Shown here piece after piece: positions 24,038 through 33,724 of a stretch of 54,764 nt of DNA (positions are counted from its first letter, which is position 1; the number at the start of each line of letters is the position of its first letter). The position numbers and the translations under genes are program-made. The notes under the pieces are model-generated. The model was not told the origin of the DNA, did not search any database, and was given only the letters and a program-made list of their open reading frames with translations. The stretch comes from JAAZNF01 sp964561025 (GTDB taxonomy: Bacteria; Myxococcota; B64-G9): NCBI GenBank assembly GCA_964561025.1, contig CAZLNM010000018.1:1-54764 (forward strand), written 5' to 3'.

Positions 24038-24769
24038 ATGGCGAAGCCAATTGCGCGACGTGTCCGGTGGGCTGGGGCAGTTCTTGTGCCGGTCTTCTTC
24101 GGGCTCTGCTCCGTACTGGGAGGAGGAGCGGCCTGGGCGCAGCAGGGGCGCACCCTCAAGGAGCGCATCCCGTCGGTCTCCAACCGGCACTTCATGAAGG
24201 CCGGCCGGCTGGAGTTCACGCTGCTGCCGTTTACCAGCATGAGCCTGAACGACGCCTTCTACCAGAAGCTCGGCGGCGGGATCCAGGCGGCCTACCATTT
24301 GAACGAGGCCTTCGCCATCCAGGGCATGTTCACCTACAACCTCAACCTCGAGACCAGCAACGCCTCCTACCAGGGCAGCGCCAGCGACGTGACCTTCCCC
24401 TACGCCGGCAAGCGCACCTTCCTGGCGGCGGCGGACCTCTACTGGGCGCCGCTCTACGGCAAGGTGGCGCTGGCCGCCGAGTGGATCTGGCACTTCGACA
24501 CCTACCTGCTGGGCGGGCTGGGCTTCATCGGCGGGGAGCTCGACACCAGCTCGGCGGTGGGTTTCGGGGCCCACTTCGGGCTCGGCTTCCGCTTCTTCTT
24601 CAACCGCACCTTCGCCCTCAAGGCGGAGATCACCGATTTTCTGCTCTTCACCGACAAGGTGCAGATCAAGAAAGGCAGCCCCGAGCGCGCCGATGTCCAG
24701 AACCAACTGGTGTTCAACCTGGGGCTTTCCATCTTCCTGCTCGACGGGCGCACGGAGGAGGCGCAATGA
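24038..24769 (+). CDS. Outer-membrane beta-barrel protein, NfsA/B- and GltA/B-like
   Basis: 243 aa. A signal peptide ending 'GGAAWAQ' is followed by a barrel of alternating amphipathic strands; it fits the OMP_myx_plus family (from memory). A diagnostic block is 'SLNDAFYQKLGGG' near residues 68-80, repeated in the next gene. The ATG at 24038 follows GAGAGGAG. First gene of an eight-gene run matching M. xanthus nfsA-H. It overlaps the next gene by 4 bases (ATGA). Predicted role: outer-membrane part of an envelope-spanning complex. Confidence 0.88.
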   Translation: MAKPIARRVRWAGAVLVPVFFGLCSVLGGGAAWAQQGRTLKERIPSVSNRHFMKAGRLEFTLLPFTSMSLNDAFYQKLGGGIQAAYHLNEAFAIQGMFTYNLNLETSNASYQGSASDVTFPYAGKRTFLAAADLYWAPLYGKVALAAEWIWHFDTYLLGGLGFIGGELDTSSAVGFGAHFGLGFRFFFNRTFALKAEITDFLLFTDKVQIKKGSPERADVQNQLVFNLGLSIFLLDGRTEEAQ

Positions 24770-25506
24770 AGATCGCCATCACGCTGGGATTCTTGTCCGG
24801 GGCGCTTCTCCTCGCCCCGTATGGCACATTCGCCCAGGAGCCGGCGCCGGCCCCCGCGCCCGCGGAGGAGAAGGCCAAGCCGGCGGCCGCGCCCGAGAAG
24901 AGCGCGGCGGTCTCCATCCAGCAGGACCGCATCAAGAGCGTGCAGCGCAAGGACTTCCTCAAGCGCGGGCGCTTCGAGCTCACCCCGGTCTTCGCCCTCA
25001 GCCTCAACGACGCCTTCTACCAGAAGCTCGGCGGCGGGGCCCAGTTCACCTACCACCCGGCCGACTCGCTGGGGCTTGAAATCAACTTCCTGTACACCGC
25101 CACCATCCAGACCGACATGGGCAAGTTCTTCCAGCAGGCCATGACCGCCCTGCCCAAGGTGAGCCAGCTGCGCTGGGTGCTCACCGGCGACATCACCTGG
25201 TCGCCCATCTACGGCAAGCTGTCGCTTTTTACCGATGACATCGTGATGTTCGACGCCTATCTCATCGGCGGCTTCGGGGTGGCCTACACCGAGAAGGGCG
25301 CCCGGCTCGCCACCGACGTGGGGCTGGGGCTGCGCTATTTCGCCACCTCCTGGATGGTGTTCAAGCTGGAGGTGCGCGACGTTTTGTACACCGAGACCCT
25401 GTCGCTGGACTCCGGCGCCCGCTTCACCGACATCCAGAACCACCTGCTGCTCATGGCGGCGGTGAGCTTCTTTTTGCCGGTGGAGTTCGAGTACGAGTTC
25501 CAGTGA
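24766..25506 (+). CDS. Outer-membrane beta-barrel protein, second copy (NfsA/B-, GltA/B-like)
   Basis: 246 aa. Signal peptide to about residue 23, then an Ala/Pro/Lys/Glu linker, then a barrel sharing 'LNDAFYQKLGGG' and the 'ITWSPIYGKLSLF' strand pair with the preceding protein, so the two are tandem paralogues. The extra linker before the barrel (residues 24-55) could reach into the periplasm. Its stop overlaps the next reading frame, and the next ATG is 12 nt beyond. Operon position 2. Confidence 0.88.
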   Translation: MKIAITLGFLSGALLLAPYGTFAQEPAPAPAPAEEKAKPAAAPEKSAAVSIQQDRIKSVQRKDFLKRGRFELTPVFALSLNDAFYQKLGGGAQFTYHPADSLGLEINFLYTATIQTDMGKFFQQAMTALPKVSQLRWVLTGDITWSPIYGKLSLFTDDIVMFDAYLIGGFGVAYTEKGARLATDVGLGLRYFATSWMVFKLEVRDVLYTETLSLDSGARFTDIQNHLLLMAAVSFFLPVEFEYEFQ

Positions 25507-25517
25507 GCGAGGTGACC

Positions 25518-27494
25518 ATGCGAACCGCGATCCCCTTCCTGGCCGGCCTGACGGGTGCCGCGTTCTTTTTGTGTGGCGTGCAGCGCTTGCCCGCTCCCGT
25601 CATCCCGAACGCGCTCGCCCAGGACGACTTCGAGATGGATCTCTCGGGCGGCGACAAGAAGAAAGACCCGAAGAAGGACCCCAAGAAAGACGACAAGAAG
25701 AAAGGCACGCCCCAACCTCCGCCCAAGGGCAAGGCCGACGCCAAGGCCGCCGGCGGCCAGGATGGCGGCGGCGAGGACTTCGGCTTCGGCCTCGACGTGT
25801 CGGTCAAAAGCATCGAGAAAGAGCAGAGCGAGAAGGCGCTGGACCTCATGAAGGAAGAAGACTACGCCTCGGCGGCGGTGATCTTCTGGGACCTCTACAA
25901 CAACCCCAAGGCCAAGCCCTTCTTCGAGCTCGCGGAGTACCAGCTCTCCAAGGCCCTGTACCGCATGGGCCTGTACCACTCCTCGCTGTGGACCTTCGGG
26001 CGGGTGCTCGACAAGGGGCTGGAGCACAAATACTTCAAGACCTCGCTGGAGTGGCTCTTCTTCATCAGCCACAAGATCACCGACCAGGCGGAGGTGCTCA
26101 AGGACATCGCGCGCTTCGCCGACATCGAGTTCCCCAAGAAGTACAAGGACGAGTTCATGTTCCTGCTCGCCAAGTACTTCTACTTCCGCGCCCTGGACAT
26201 GGAGAAGGCCGGCCAGGCCGCCGCCGCGCCGAAGGAGAACAAGGACGACAAGGCCAAGGCCCCCGCCGACGAGTTCGGCTTCGACCTCAGCGGCGGAGAG
26301 GAGGCGCCCGCCGGCGGCAAGCCCAAGGCCGCCGCCGACGAGGGTTTCGGGCTGGACCTCGACGTGGAGAAGAAGACCGGCCCCAGCGCCCTGCCGACCG
26401 ACGTGGTGGGCATGCTCTCCAAGGCCCGGGCGCTCATTTTGCAGATCGACGAGAAGAGCAAGTTCTATCCCCGGGCCAAGTACCTGGAGGGCATCATCTA
26501 TTACAAGGAGGAGAACTTCCAGGCCGCCGTGGACGCCTTCAAGAAGGTGGTGCAGATCCTGCACCCCAAGAAGGGCCAGTTCCGCGACGACCGGCTGCGC
26601 GAGATGTCCTTCTTCCAGCTGGCCCGCACCCACTACGCCCACAAGCAGTTCCGCTACGCCCTGTTCTACTACGACCACATCGGGCGCGACAGCGAGGGTT
26701 GGCTGGAGGCGCTGTTCGAGAAGAGCTGGGCCAACTTCCGCCTGGGGGACTTCAAGAAGGCCCTGGGCAACCTGATCACGCTGGACAGCCCGTTCTTCGC
26801 CGACGAGTACTTCCCCGAGAGCCTGATCCTCAAGGCGGTGACCTACTTCGAGAACTGCCGCTACCCCGAGAGCAACCAGATCGTGGCCGACTTCAAGAAG
26901 CGCTACGAGCCCCTGTTCAAGGAGATCGACAACCTGCTCAAGAAGGCCCAGGCCCCGGACGCCTACTACCGCCAGCTCCTGGCCATCCAGCAGGCGCCGC
27001 CCTCGGGCGAGTCCGGCAAGCTCCTGAAACGCATCCTCAACCTGGCGCTCTCGGACAAGGATCTCAAGGTGCTCAACGCCTCGGTGCTGGAGATCGACCG
27101 GGAGCTTTCGCGCATCGCCAAGGCCAAGGAGACCTTCACCCGCAGCAAGTTGGCCGAGCGCCTCACCCTGCTCCTCAAGCAGCGCAAGGAGGACCTGATG
27201 AAGCAGGCCGGCCTCCTCACCCAGAAGCGCCTGGAGTCGGAGCGCAAGGCGCTGGCCGAGCTGCTCTCCATGGGCGCGCGCATCACCCTGGAGAACACCA
27301 CGGCCGAGAAGAACATGCTGGAGGCGACCCGGCTCGATCCCAACAGCCGCAGCAACGTGGCGCTCATCGAGTACGACTGGACCCCGGCCACCGACGACGA
27401 GAAGCTGTACTGGCCCTACGACGGCGAGTACTGGCGCGACGAGCTCGGGACCTACGAGTACACCCTGACCTACGGCTGCCGCAAGGGCCAGTAG
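25518..27494 (+). CDS. Periplasmic TPR protein, NfsC/GltC-like
   Basis: 658 aa. The ATG at 25518 follows GAGGTGA; a GTG at 25503 is less likely. Signal peptide to about residue 34. Then a Lys/Asp/Pro-rich linker, degenerate TPR helices (about 95-560; 'ALYRMGLYHSSLWTFGRVLD', 'YKEENFQAAVDAFKKVVQIL') and a C-terminal beta-containing tail. A short acidic motif of the form (D/E)-(E/D)-F-G-F-(D/G)-L occurs four times in linkers. Predicted periplasmic scaffold between the barrels and the inner-membrane platform. Confidence 0.85.
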   Translation: MRTAIPFLAGLTGAAFFLCGVQRLPAPVIPNALAQDDFEMDLSGGDKKKDPKKDPKKDDKKKGTPQPPPKGKADAKAAGGQDGGGEDFGFGLDVSVKSIEKEQSEKALDLMKEEDYASAAVIFWDLYNNPKAKPFFELAEYQLSKALYRMGLYHSSLWTFGRVLDKGLEHKYFKTSLEWLFFISHKITDQAEVLKDIARFADIEFPKKYKDEFMFLLAKYFYFRALDMEKAGQAAAAPKENKDDKAKAPADEFGFDLSGGEEAPAGGKPKAAADEGFGLDLDVEKKTGPSALPTDVVGMLSKARALILQIDEKSKFYPRAKYLEGIIYYKEENFQAAVDAFKKVVQILHPKKGQFRDDRLREMSFFQLARTHYAHKQFRYALFYYDHIGRDSEGWLEALFEKSWANFRLGDFKKALGNLITLDSPFFADEYFPESLILKAVTYFENCRYPESNQIVADFKKRYEPLFKEIDNLLKKAQAPDAYYRQLLAIQQAPPSGESGKLLKRILNLALSDKDLKVLNASVLEIDRELSRIAKAKETFTRSKLAERLTLLLKQRKEDLMKQAGLLTQKRLESERKALAELLSMGARITLENTTAEKNMLEATRLDPNSRSNVALIEYDWTPATDDEKLYWPYDGEYWRDELGTYEYTLTYGCRKGQ

Positions 27495-27512
27495 CGGCAC
27501 CCGGGAGGAGAC

Positions 27513-30500
27513 ATGCTCCGGACCTTCGTTTGCTGGTTGGCGTTTCTGATGGCGGGCCTGCCCGTGGCGGCGTTCGGCTACACCACCGAAAAGAAGAAAG
27601 AAGAAGAACCCAAGCGGCGCCCGACCATCGACTACTCCGAGATCCGCCGCAAGACCCGCTCGGTGGACGTGCAGATCGCCGCCAAGCGCGCCGAGATCCG
27701 CTCCCAGCTCCAAGAGCTCCTCAAGTACGAGCAGGATCCCAAGGAGGTCGCCGCCCTCAAGTTCCGCCTGGCAGAGAACTTCTACGAGGAGGCCACCGAC
27801 TACTTCAACCAGGCCCAGGAACAGGACGACGAGCTGGCCAAAGATCCCACCAACGAAAAGCTGCGCGCCAAGGTGGACGCCGCCAAGAAGGCCTTACGGG
27901 TGAAGGAAGACGAGTGGCGCCTCAAGGCCATCGAGGCCTACCGCGAGGTGGCCAACACCTACAAGGACTACCCCGAGCGCGACAAGGTGCTGTTCTTCCT
28001 GGGGTCCTCGCTGTGGGACATGGACAAGAAGGCCGACGCCCTCACCATCTACAAGGAGCTCATCGGCACCTACCCCAAGTCCAAGTTCGTACCGGATGCG
28101 TATTTGGCCTTCGCCGAGTACTACTTCGAGCAAGCCACCAAGGGCTCGGCCATGCTCGAGAAGGCGCTCATCGCCTACAAGAAGGTGGCCGAGTACGAGG
28201 ACTCCGAGGTCTACCCCTACGCCATCTACAAGCAGGGGTGGTGCTACTACAACATGGGCGAGTGCGAGCAGGCCAAGGACAAGTTCCAGACCGTGATCTA
28301 CCTCGAGGACATGGAGGGCTCGGGCAAGAAGCGCCGCTTCGAGATCCGCAAGGAGGCCCTCAAGGACTTCACCCTCACCTACAGCCGCGAAGGCTGCGGC
28401 TCGGCCCAGGACGCGCCGCGCATCTTCGGCAAGCTCGCCCCCAAAGAGTCCCATGACCTCCTGGTCAGCCTGGCCAACCTGTACTTCGGCACCGGCCAGG
28501 ACAAGAAGTCCATCATCCTGTACAAGCACCTCATCGGCGAGGAGAAGTGCTCGCCCGAGGTCCCCTTTTACCAGGGGCGGGTAGTGGAGTGCGCCTCGCG
28601 GCTGGGCAAGGACAGCGCGGCGCGGCGCTACACGGTGCAGCAGGTGCGCGAGCTGGTGGACCTGTTCCGCAAGATCGCCGAGTGCATCGCCAAGCCCACC
28701 GACGCCCAGAAGAACCGCATCAAGGAGGCGCGGGAGCTGGCCGAGCTCACGTTGCGCCGCATGTGCAACGACTGGTACAAGGAGGCGCGCGAGACCAAGC
28801 AGAAGGAGACCTTCGAGTACGCCCAGGAGATGTGCGGCGACTACCTGGAGCTGTCGCCGGACTCGATCTACGCCTACGACATCCGCTTCGCCTACGCCGA
28901 GATGCTGTACCACTGGCTGAAGCTCTTCGAGCGCGCGGCCACCGAGTACTCCAAGATCGTGGCGGTCGATCTCGCCTACCTCAAGGAGCACAAGAAATTC
29001 CCCGAGCCGCCCAAGGACGGCAAGCCGCCCGAGCGCACCCTGCCTGGCACCTACCTGTGCGACGCCTCGTACAAGACCATCATGGCCCTGCGCGAGGTGA
29101 ACAAGGCCGACGCCAAGAAGGAGAAGAAGGCCCGCAAGGAGCGCGAGAAGGCCGAGAAGGCCGAGAAGGGCGACGCGGCGCCGGCCCCCGACGAGAAGGG
29201 CGGCTGCCAGCAGAAGCAGAAGCTCCCGCTGCCCAAGAGCAAGCAGCGGTTCATCGAGGCGGCGCGCATCTACATGGACCACTGCCCGAGCGATCAGGAC
29301 TACTGCCCCATCACCTACGACATCGCCAACTCCTACTACGACTACCACCACTTCGACGAAGCGCTGAAGCGCTTCGACGCGGTGGTGGACCGCTGCCCGG
29401 ACTCGGAGCTCGCCGACTACTCGGCCAACCTGGTGCTGGAGATCCTCGACAAGTTCCAGTGCGACATGGACGGGCTGAACAAATACGCCGACAAGTACTT
29501 CCAGAACGCGAAGCTGATGGCCAAGAACGAGAAGCTTCGAACCTACTTGCAGGAGCTCATCCCCAAGATCGCCTTCAAGCGCATCGAGGTGCTGGAAGAA
29601 AAACTGCGCAAGCCCGCCCCCAACCAGCCGCCCATGCCCGACAACCGCATCCACCGCAAGGTGGCCTACGAGTTCATCGGGTTCGTAAAGAAGTTCCGCA
29701 ACCACGAGCTGGCCCCGGTGGCGCTGTTCAACGCCGGCGTGGAGTTCGAGAAGGCCGAGCGGCTGGATCTCGCGCTCAAGGCCCGGCGCAAGCTGGTGGA
29801 CGAGTATCCCAAGAGCGACCTGGTGCCGGGCACCATCTTCAACCTGGCCGAGAACTACGAGCGCATGGCCGACTACGACAAGGCCGCCTCGCTCTACGAG
29901 ACCTACGCCTCGCGCTACAAGGAGATGGCCGGCCTGGGCAAGGCGGTGAGCTACAAGGCCAAGCCCGGCAAGGGCGAGAAGGCCCCGCCTAAGAAGGAGA
30001 AGAAGAAAGAGGAGAAGAAGATCGAGGGCAACAAGCGCACCTGGAACGTCGAGGACGCCCAGGCGGCCTTGCTGAACGCCGGCATCTACCGCGAGGCGCT
30101 GCGCCAGTATCCGCAGGCGGTGAAGGACCGCGAGGAGTTCATCAACCTCTTCCCGGACGCCGACGACACGCCCAAGGTGGTGTACTCGCTGGGCCTGATG
30201 TTCGAGAAGACCAAGAAGTACCCCCGGGCCATCGAGATGTTCCTCAAGTACGCCGACCAGTACGGCCGCAAGCACCCGGACCGGGCCATCGGAGCGCGCA
30301 TGAAGGCCGCGCTGCTCTACAACCGGCTCAAGAAGTTCCGCGAGGCCGAGCGGGCCATGCAGGAGGTGCTGGTCGCCTACCGCAAGATCCCCGCGGCCAA
30401 GCGCAAGACGATGTACGAGGCCGCCGAGGCCGCGGCCCACGCCGAGTTCATCCAGTCGGAGCCGCTGTACAACGAGTACGTCAAGTACAAGTTCAACACC

Positions 30501-31199
30501 TCGGACCCCAAGAAGGTCAAACCCCAGCTCGACGAGAAGACCCGGCGCCTGGAGAAGGTCAAGAAGGCCTACGAGGAGATCGTCAAGCTGGGCCAGGCCG
30601 AATGGGCCATCGCCTCGCTGTACAAGTTGGGCCGGGCCTACGAGGACTTCGCCGAGACCTATTACAAGGCGCCGCTGCCGGCGGGGCTCACCCCGGAGCA
30701 GAAGGGCTTGTACCAGGACGGCCTGCGCCAGATGGGCCAGCCCTGGGAGGACAAGGCGGTGGCGCACTTCGAGGCGGCGGTGGTGAAGGGCTCCGATCTC
30801 GGCTTCTACAGCCAGTTCACCCAGCGGGCCCTGGAGAAGCTGCAGCAGTACCGCCCGGACAAGTATCCGCGCGAGGACCTGGGGTTCAACCTCAGCGTGG
30901 TGGCGGACACCGCCTCGCGCAGCCCGCTGCTGGTGGCCACCTGGGAAGAAGTGATGAAGAACCCGGCGCTGCTGGACGAGGCTCCCTTGCAGACCGAGCG
31001 CAAGGAGCGGCCGGAGACCCGCGCGGCGCCGGAGGAGCCCAAGGCCCCGGAAGGCGAGGCGGCGCCAGCTGCCGAGCCGGGCAAGGAAGAGGCGGGGCAA
31101 CCGGCCGAGGACGCGTCCAAGGCAGGAGCGCCCGGCAAGGCCCCCCCGCCGGCCGCGGAGCCCGACGAGTTCGGCGAAGAACCCAAAGAGGACCTCTGA
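27513..31199 (+). CDS. Giant periplasmic TPR protein, NfsD/GltD(AgmU)-like
   Basis: 1228 aa, close to the size I recall for AgmU/GltD and NfsD of M. xanthus. RBS GGGAGGAG precedes the ATG at 27513. Signal peptide to about residue 22, a charged linker, then many TPR/helical repeats throughout (e.g. 'ALTIYKELIGTYPKSKFVPD', 'ALKRFDAVVDRCPDSELADY', 'AIEMFLKYADQYGRKHPDRA'). Lys/Glu-rich disordered inserts lie near residues 530-560 and 820-840, and the Pro/Ala/Glu C-terminus ends with 'DEFGEEPKEDL'. Predicted long periplasmic scaffold. Operon position 4. Confidence 0.88.
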   Translation: MLRTFVCWLAFLMAGLPVAAFGYTTEKKKEEEPKRRPTIDYSEIRRKTRSVDVQIAAKRAEIRSQLQELLKYEQDPKEVAALKFRLAENFYEEATDYFNQAQEQDDELAKDPTNEKLRAKVDAAKKALRVKEDEWRLKAIEAYREVANTYKDYPERDKVLFFLGSSLWDMDKKADALTIYKELIGTYPKSKFVPDAYLAFAEYYFEQATKGSAMLEKALIAYKKVAEYEDSEVYPYAIYKQGWCYYNMGECEQAKDKFQTVIYLEDMEGSGKKRRFEIRKEALKDFTLTYSREGCGSAQDAPRIFGKLAPKESHDLLVSLANLYFGTGQDKKSIILYKHLIGEEKCSPEVPFYQGRVVECASRLGKDSAARRYTVQQVRELVDLFRKIAECIAKPTDAQKNRIKEARELAELTLRRMCNDWYKEARETKQKETFEYAQEMCGDYLELSPDSIYAYDIRFAYAEMLYHWLKLFERAATEYSKIVAVDLAYLKEHKKFPEPPKDGKPPERTLPGTYLCDASYKTIMALREVNKADAKKEKKARKEREKAEKAEKGDAAPAPDEKGGCQQKQKLPLPKSKQRFIEAARIYMDHCPSDQDYCPITYDIANSYYDYHHFDEALKRFDAVVDRCPDSELADYSANLVLEILDKFQCDMDGLNKYADKYFQNAKLMAKNEKLRTYLQELIPKIAFKRIEVLEEKLRKPAPNQPPMPDNRIHRKVAYEFIGFVKKFRNHELAPVALFNAGVEFEKAERLDLALKARRKLVDEYPKSDLVPGTIFNLAENYERMADYDKAASLYETYASRYKEMAGLGKAVSYKAKPGKGEKAPPKKEKKKEEKKIEGNKRTWNVEDAQAALLNAGIYREALRQYPQAVKDREEFINLFPDADDTPKVVYSLGLMFEKTKKYPRAIEMFLKYADQYGRKHPDRAIGARMKAALLYNRLKKFREAERAMQEVLVAYRKIPAAKRKTMYEAAEAAAHAEFIQSEPLYNEYVKYKFNTSDPKKVKPQLDEKTRRLEKVKKAYEEIVKLGQAEWAIASLYKLGRAYEDFAETYYKAPLPAGLTPEQKGLYQDGLRQMGQPWEDKAVAHFEAAVVKGSDLGFYSQFTQRALEKLQQYRPDKYPREDLGFNLSVVADTASRSPLLVATWEEVMKNPALLDEAPLQTERKERPETRAAPEEPKAPEGEAAPAAEPGKEEAGQPAEDASKAGAPGKAPPPAAEPDEFGEEPKEDL

Positions 31200-31238
31200 G
31201 GAGGGCGGCGAGCACCGCGCCCGAGCGAGAGAACGGTC

Positions 31239-33389
31239 ATGCACACGAACGGAAGACTCGTCACCCTGCTTCTGGCCCTTTTGCTGGCGGCCTGCTCCTC
31301 GACGCCCGAGAAGCCCGACCAGAAGGTGGACAATACCGCGGGAGGCGCGGGCGCGGCGGCGGCGACAACCGCGGCCAAGCCCCCCGACGTGTCCGCGGAG
31401 GCTCGCGCCGCCTTCGCCGAGGCGGTGACGGCCTACCAGGACCAGAAGAAATCCGGCGCCATCGACTACCGCGGGTTGGTGGAGAAGTTCGAGCGGGTTC
31501 TCGCAATCGACGCCAAGATGGCCGAGGCCCACTACAACCTCGGTTGTATCTGGGAGGCCCTGCACGACGACGCCAAGGCCGAGGGCCACTACAAGAAGGC
31601 GCTGGAGATCTTCCCCAAGCTGACGCTGGCGGCGGCCAACTGGGGCGCGCTGCTGGCGCGCCAGGGCAAGCTCGACGAGGCGCTGTCGGTGTACCGGCGG
31701 GCCCTGTCGGAGGACGCCAAGAACTCGGCGGTGTTGCTGAACATGGCGGCCATCCTGCAGACCCAGAAGCAGTTCGACGAGGCGCTGAAGCTGGCCGCCC
31801 AGGTGCTGGTGCGCGACCCGAGCAACATCGGGGCCTACCGGCTGATGGCCTCGCTGTACCTCGACAAGGGCGACCTGGACATGGCCAAGCTGATCTGCCT
31901 GCGCGGCCTGGCCCTGCGCGAGAAGGATCCGCGCCTGCTGAACACCATGGGGCTCATCCTGCTCCAGAACAAGAAGGCCTCCGAGGCGCTGGCGCAGTTC
32001 CGCCTGGCGCTGCAGCAGGCGCCGGACATGATCCCCACCCTGTTCAACGTGGCCAAGATCGCGCTGGACTACCGGGACTTCAAGGTGGCGCGGGAGCAGT
32101 TCAAGAAGATCCTGGAGTACGAGCCCGACAACAAGAAGGCCGAGATCGGGCTGGGGCTCGCCATGCGCGGCAACGGCGACCACGAGGCCGCCCGCCAGCA
32201 CTTCCTCCAACTGGCCGAGAAGTACAAGGATGACGCGCTGCCGCGTTTCTGGCTGTGCCAGATGGCGCTGCGCAACTTCAACGACAACGCCGCCACGCAG
32301 AAGGAGTGCAAGGCCTACCTCGAGGTGTGCCGCACCGCGGGCCACTGCCCGGCGAATCAGGTGGAGATCGCCAAGAAGACCATCGACGAGGCGATGCAGA
32401 ACATCCAGATGGACGAGAAGATCAAGGAAGAGGAAAAGCGCATGCAGGCCGAGCAGGCGGCCCTGGAGAAGCGCCTGGCCGACCTGGAGAAGGCCCGCAC
32501 CGAGGCCATCGAGAAGGAGTGGGCCAAGGCCGAGGAGGCGAGCGGCCCGCTGCCGCCCAAGAAGGCCACCGGAGCGGAGGTTCCCTTCGTGGTCATCCCG
32601 CTGGCGGTCGATCCGGACAAGGACTACCGTATCCGCCTCATGGGCACGGTGTTCTCGGACGTGGCCAAGGTGGAGATCGGCACCCTCAAGGTGAAACACG
32701 TCCTGCTCGACGACACCACCATGGAGTTCGACATCACCCGCGGGCGCGAGCCGGGCCCGTGGGACGTGATGATCACCTGGAAGGACAAGAACAAAGACCC
32801 GCTGCTGTTCCAGGGTGGGTTGTGGGTGGAGTATCCCCCATGTCAGCCGCGCGAGAAACACAAGGCGCGCATCGACCAGGAGCGCGCCGAGATCCTGGAC
32901 AAGGCCTGGAAGGCCGCGGAGGAGGCGGGGGAGCCGTTGCCGGCGACAAAGTACGCCGCGGCCGATATCCCCTTCGTGCCGCTGCCGCTGGCCTTCGTCT
33001 CCGACAAGCCCGTGCGGGTGCGGCTCAAGGGCGCATTGTTCCGCTGCGTCGCCCGGGTGGACTTCGGCAAGTTCAAGGTAAAGCACGTCATCCCGGACGA
33101 GAACACCCTGGAGTTCGACGTTCCCAAGGGGACCAAACCGGGGAGCTACGACATCAAGGTGAGCTACGTCGACAAGAACCTAAAGCCCCTGGTGTTCCCC
33201 AATGGTCTGGTGATCGTGGAGAAGGGGAAGACCCCTCCCCCGGAACAAAAACCCGCGCCTGCTGTCGGAAAGGAGCAGGCGGCGCCGGAGGCTCCCAAGA
33301 ATCCGGAAAAGTCTCCGGCTTCCGCTCCGCCAGCGGGCGGATCCGAGTCGAGCGAGCCGGCCGAGCCGGCAGAACCCGCGGCGCCTTGA
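31239..33389 (+). CDS. TPR lipoprotein with duplicated IPT-like domains, NfsE/GltE-like
   Basis: 716 aa. The signal ends in 'LLLAAC' (Cys19 lipidated). TPRs occupy about residues 60-370, with clear units such as 'AEAHYNLGCIWEALHDDAKA'. A coiled coil (about 385-430) and two copies of a ~110-residue Ig/IPT-like beta domain follow: 'VPFVVIPLAVDPDKDYRIRL' and 'IPFVPLPLAFVSDKPVRVRL', each ending in 'KVKHV(L/I)...EFD' strands. The tail is Ala/Pro/Glu-rich. RBS weak (GAGAGAAC). Operon position 5. Confidence 0.87.
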   Translation: MHTNGRLVTLLLALLLAACSSTPEKPDQKVDNTAGGAGAAAATTAAKPPDVSAEARAAFAEAVTAYQDQKKSGAIDYRGLVEKFERVLAIDAKMAEAHYNLGCIWEALHDDAKAEGHYKKALEIFPKLTLAAANWGALLARQGKLDEALSVYRRALSEDAKNSAVLLNMAAILQTQKQFDEALKLAAQVLVRDPSNIGAYRLMASLYLDKGDLDMAKLICLRGLALREKDPRLLNTMGLILLQNKKASEALAQFRLALQQAPDMIPTLFNVAKIALDYRDFKVAREQFKKILEYEPDNKKAEIGLGLAMRGNGDHEAARQHFLQLAEKYKDDALPRFWLCQMALRNFNDNAATQKECKAYLEVCRTAGHCPANQVEIAKKTIDEAMQNIQMDEKIKEEEKRMQAEQAALEKRLADLEKARTEAIEKEWAKAEEASGPLPPKKATGAEVPFVVIPLAVDPDKDYRIRLMGTVFSDVAKVEIGTLKVKHVLLDDTTMEFDITRGREPGPWDVMITWKDKNKDPLLFQGGLWVEYPPCQPREKHKARIDQERAEILDKAWKAAEEAGEPLPATKYAAADIPFVPLPLAFVSDKPVRVRLKGALFRCVARVDFGKFKVKHVIPDENTLEFDVPKGTKPGSYDIKVSYVDKNLKPLVFPNGLVIVEKGKTPPPEQKPAPAVGKEQAAPEAPKNPEKSPASAPPAGGSESSEPAEPAEPAAP

Positions 33390-33417
33390 GGTGCCGGGTG
33401 ATGTGGAGGAGCTAGAT

Positions 33418-33705
33418 ATGTTGCGAAAATCACATTGGATCCTCTGGCTGGCCGTGCTGCTGGCCGCGCTGTGGAGCCTCCCGGTCCTGGCCGAGGACGA
33501 GGAAGTCGGTACCGCCAAGGCCGAGGACGGGGTAATCTACAAGAAGAAGACCGTGTACAACTTCGAGGACGACACCATCACCGGCGACCTCACCCGGCCC
33601 GACCAGGAGTTTTTATCCGGGCGGATCAAGGCCCAGCACAAGAGCCTGATCAAGGTGCGCGAGGATTTCCGGGACAAGGTGCTGCAATCGGTGGGCGATC
33701 TCTAA
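33418..33705 (+). CDS. Small exported protein, NfsF/GltF-position component
   Basis: 95 aa. The ATG at 33418 has GGAGGAG upstream. An N-terminal hydrophobic segment (residues 7-24) ends 'PVLAEDEE', so it is either cleaved or an anchor. The remainder holds a conserved-looking block 'VYNFEDDTITGDLTRP' and 'HKSLIKVREDFRDKVLQSV', which I associate with small proteins encoded beside AgmX/GltG genes. Its place between the TPR lipoprotein and the FHA-TonB protein matches the F component. Exact role unknown. Confidence 0.75.
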   Translation: MLRKSHWILWLAVLLAALWSLPVLAEDEEVGTAKAEDGVIYKKKTVYNFEDDTITGDLTRPDQEFLSGRIKAQHKSLIKVREDFRDKVLQSVGDL

Positions 33706-33724
33706 ATCGCCCAAGGAGGCCGTC

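Noticed and set aside
25335..27713. 792-codon minus-strand frame
   Set aside because: Antisense shadow of the NfsC-like gene; composition is repetitive Leu/Gly/Val and no motif is present.
27894..33086. 1730-codon open frame on the minus strand
   Set aside because: It is the antisense shadow of the giant TPR genes. GC-rich codon bias opens the opposite frame, and the product is Leu/Val/His low-complexity with no RBS.
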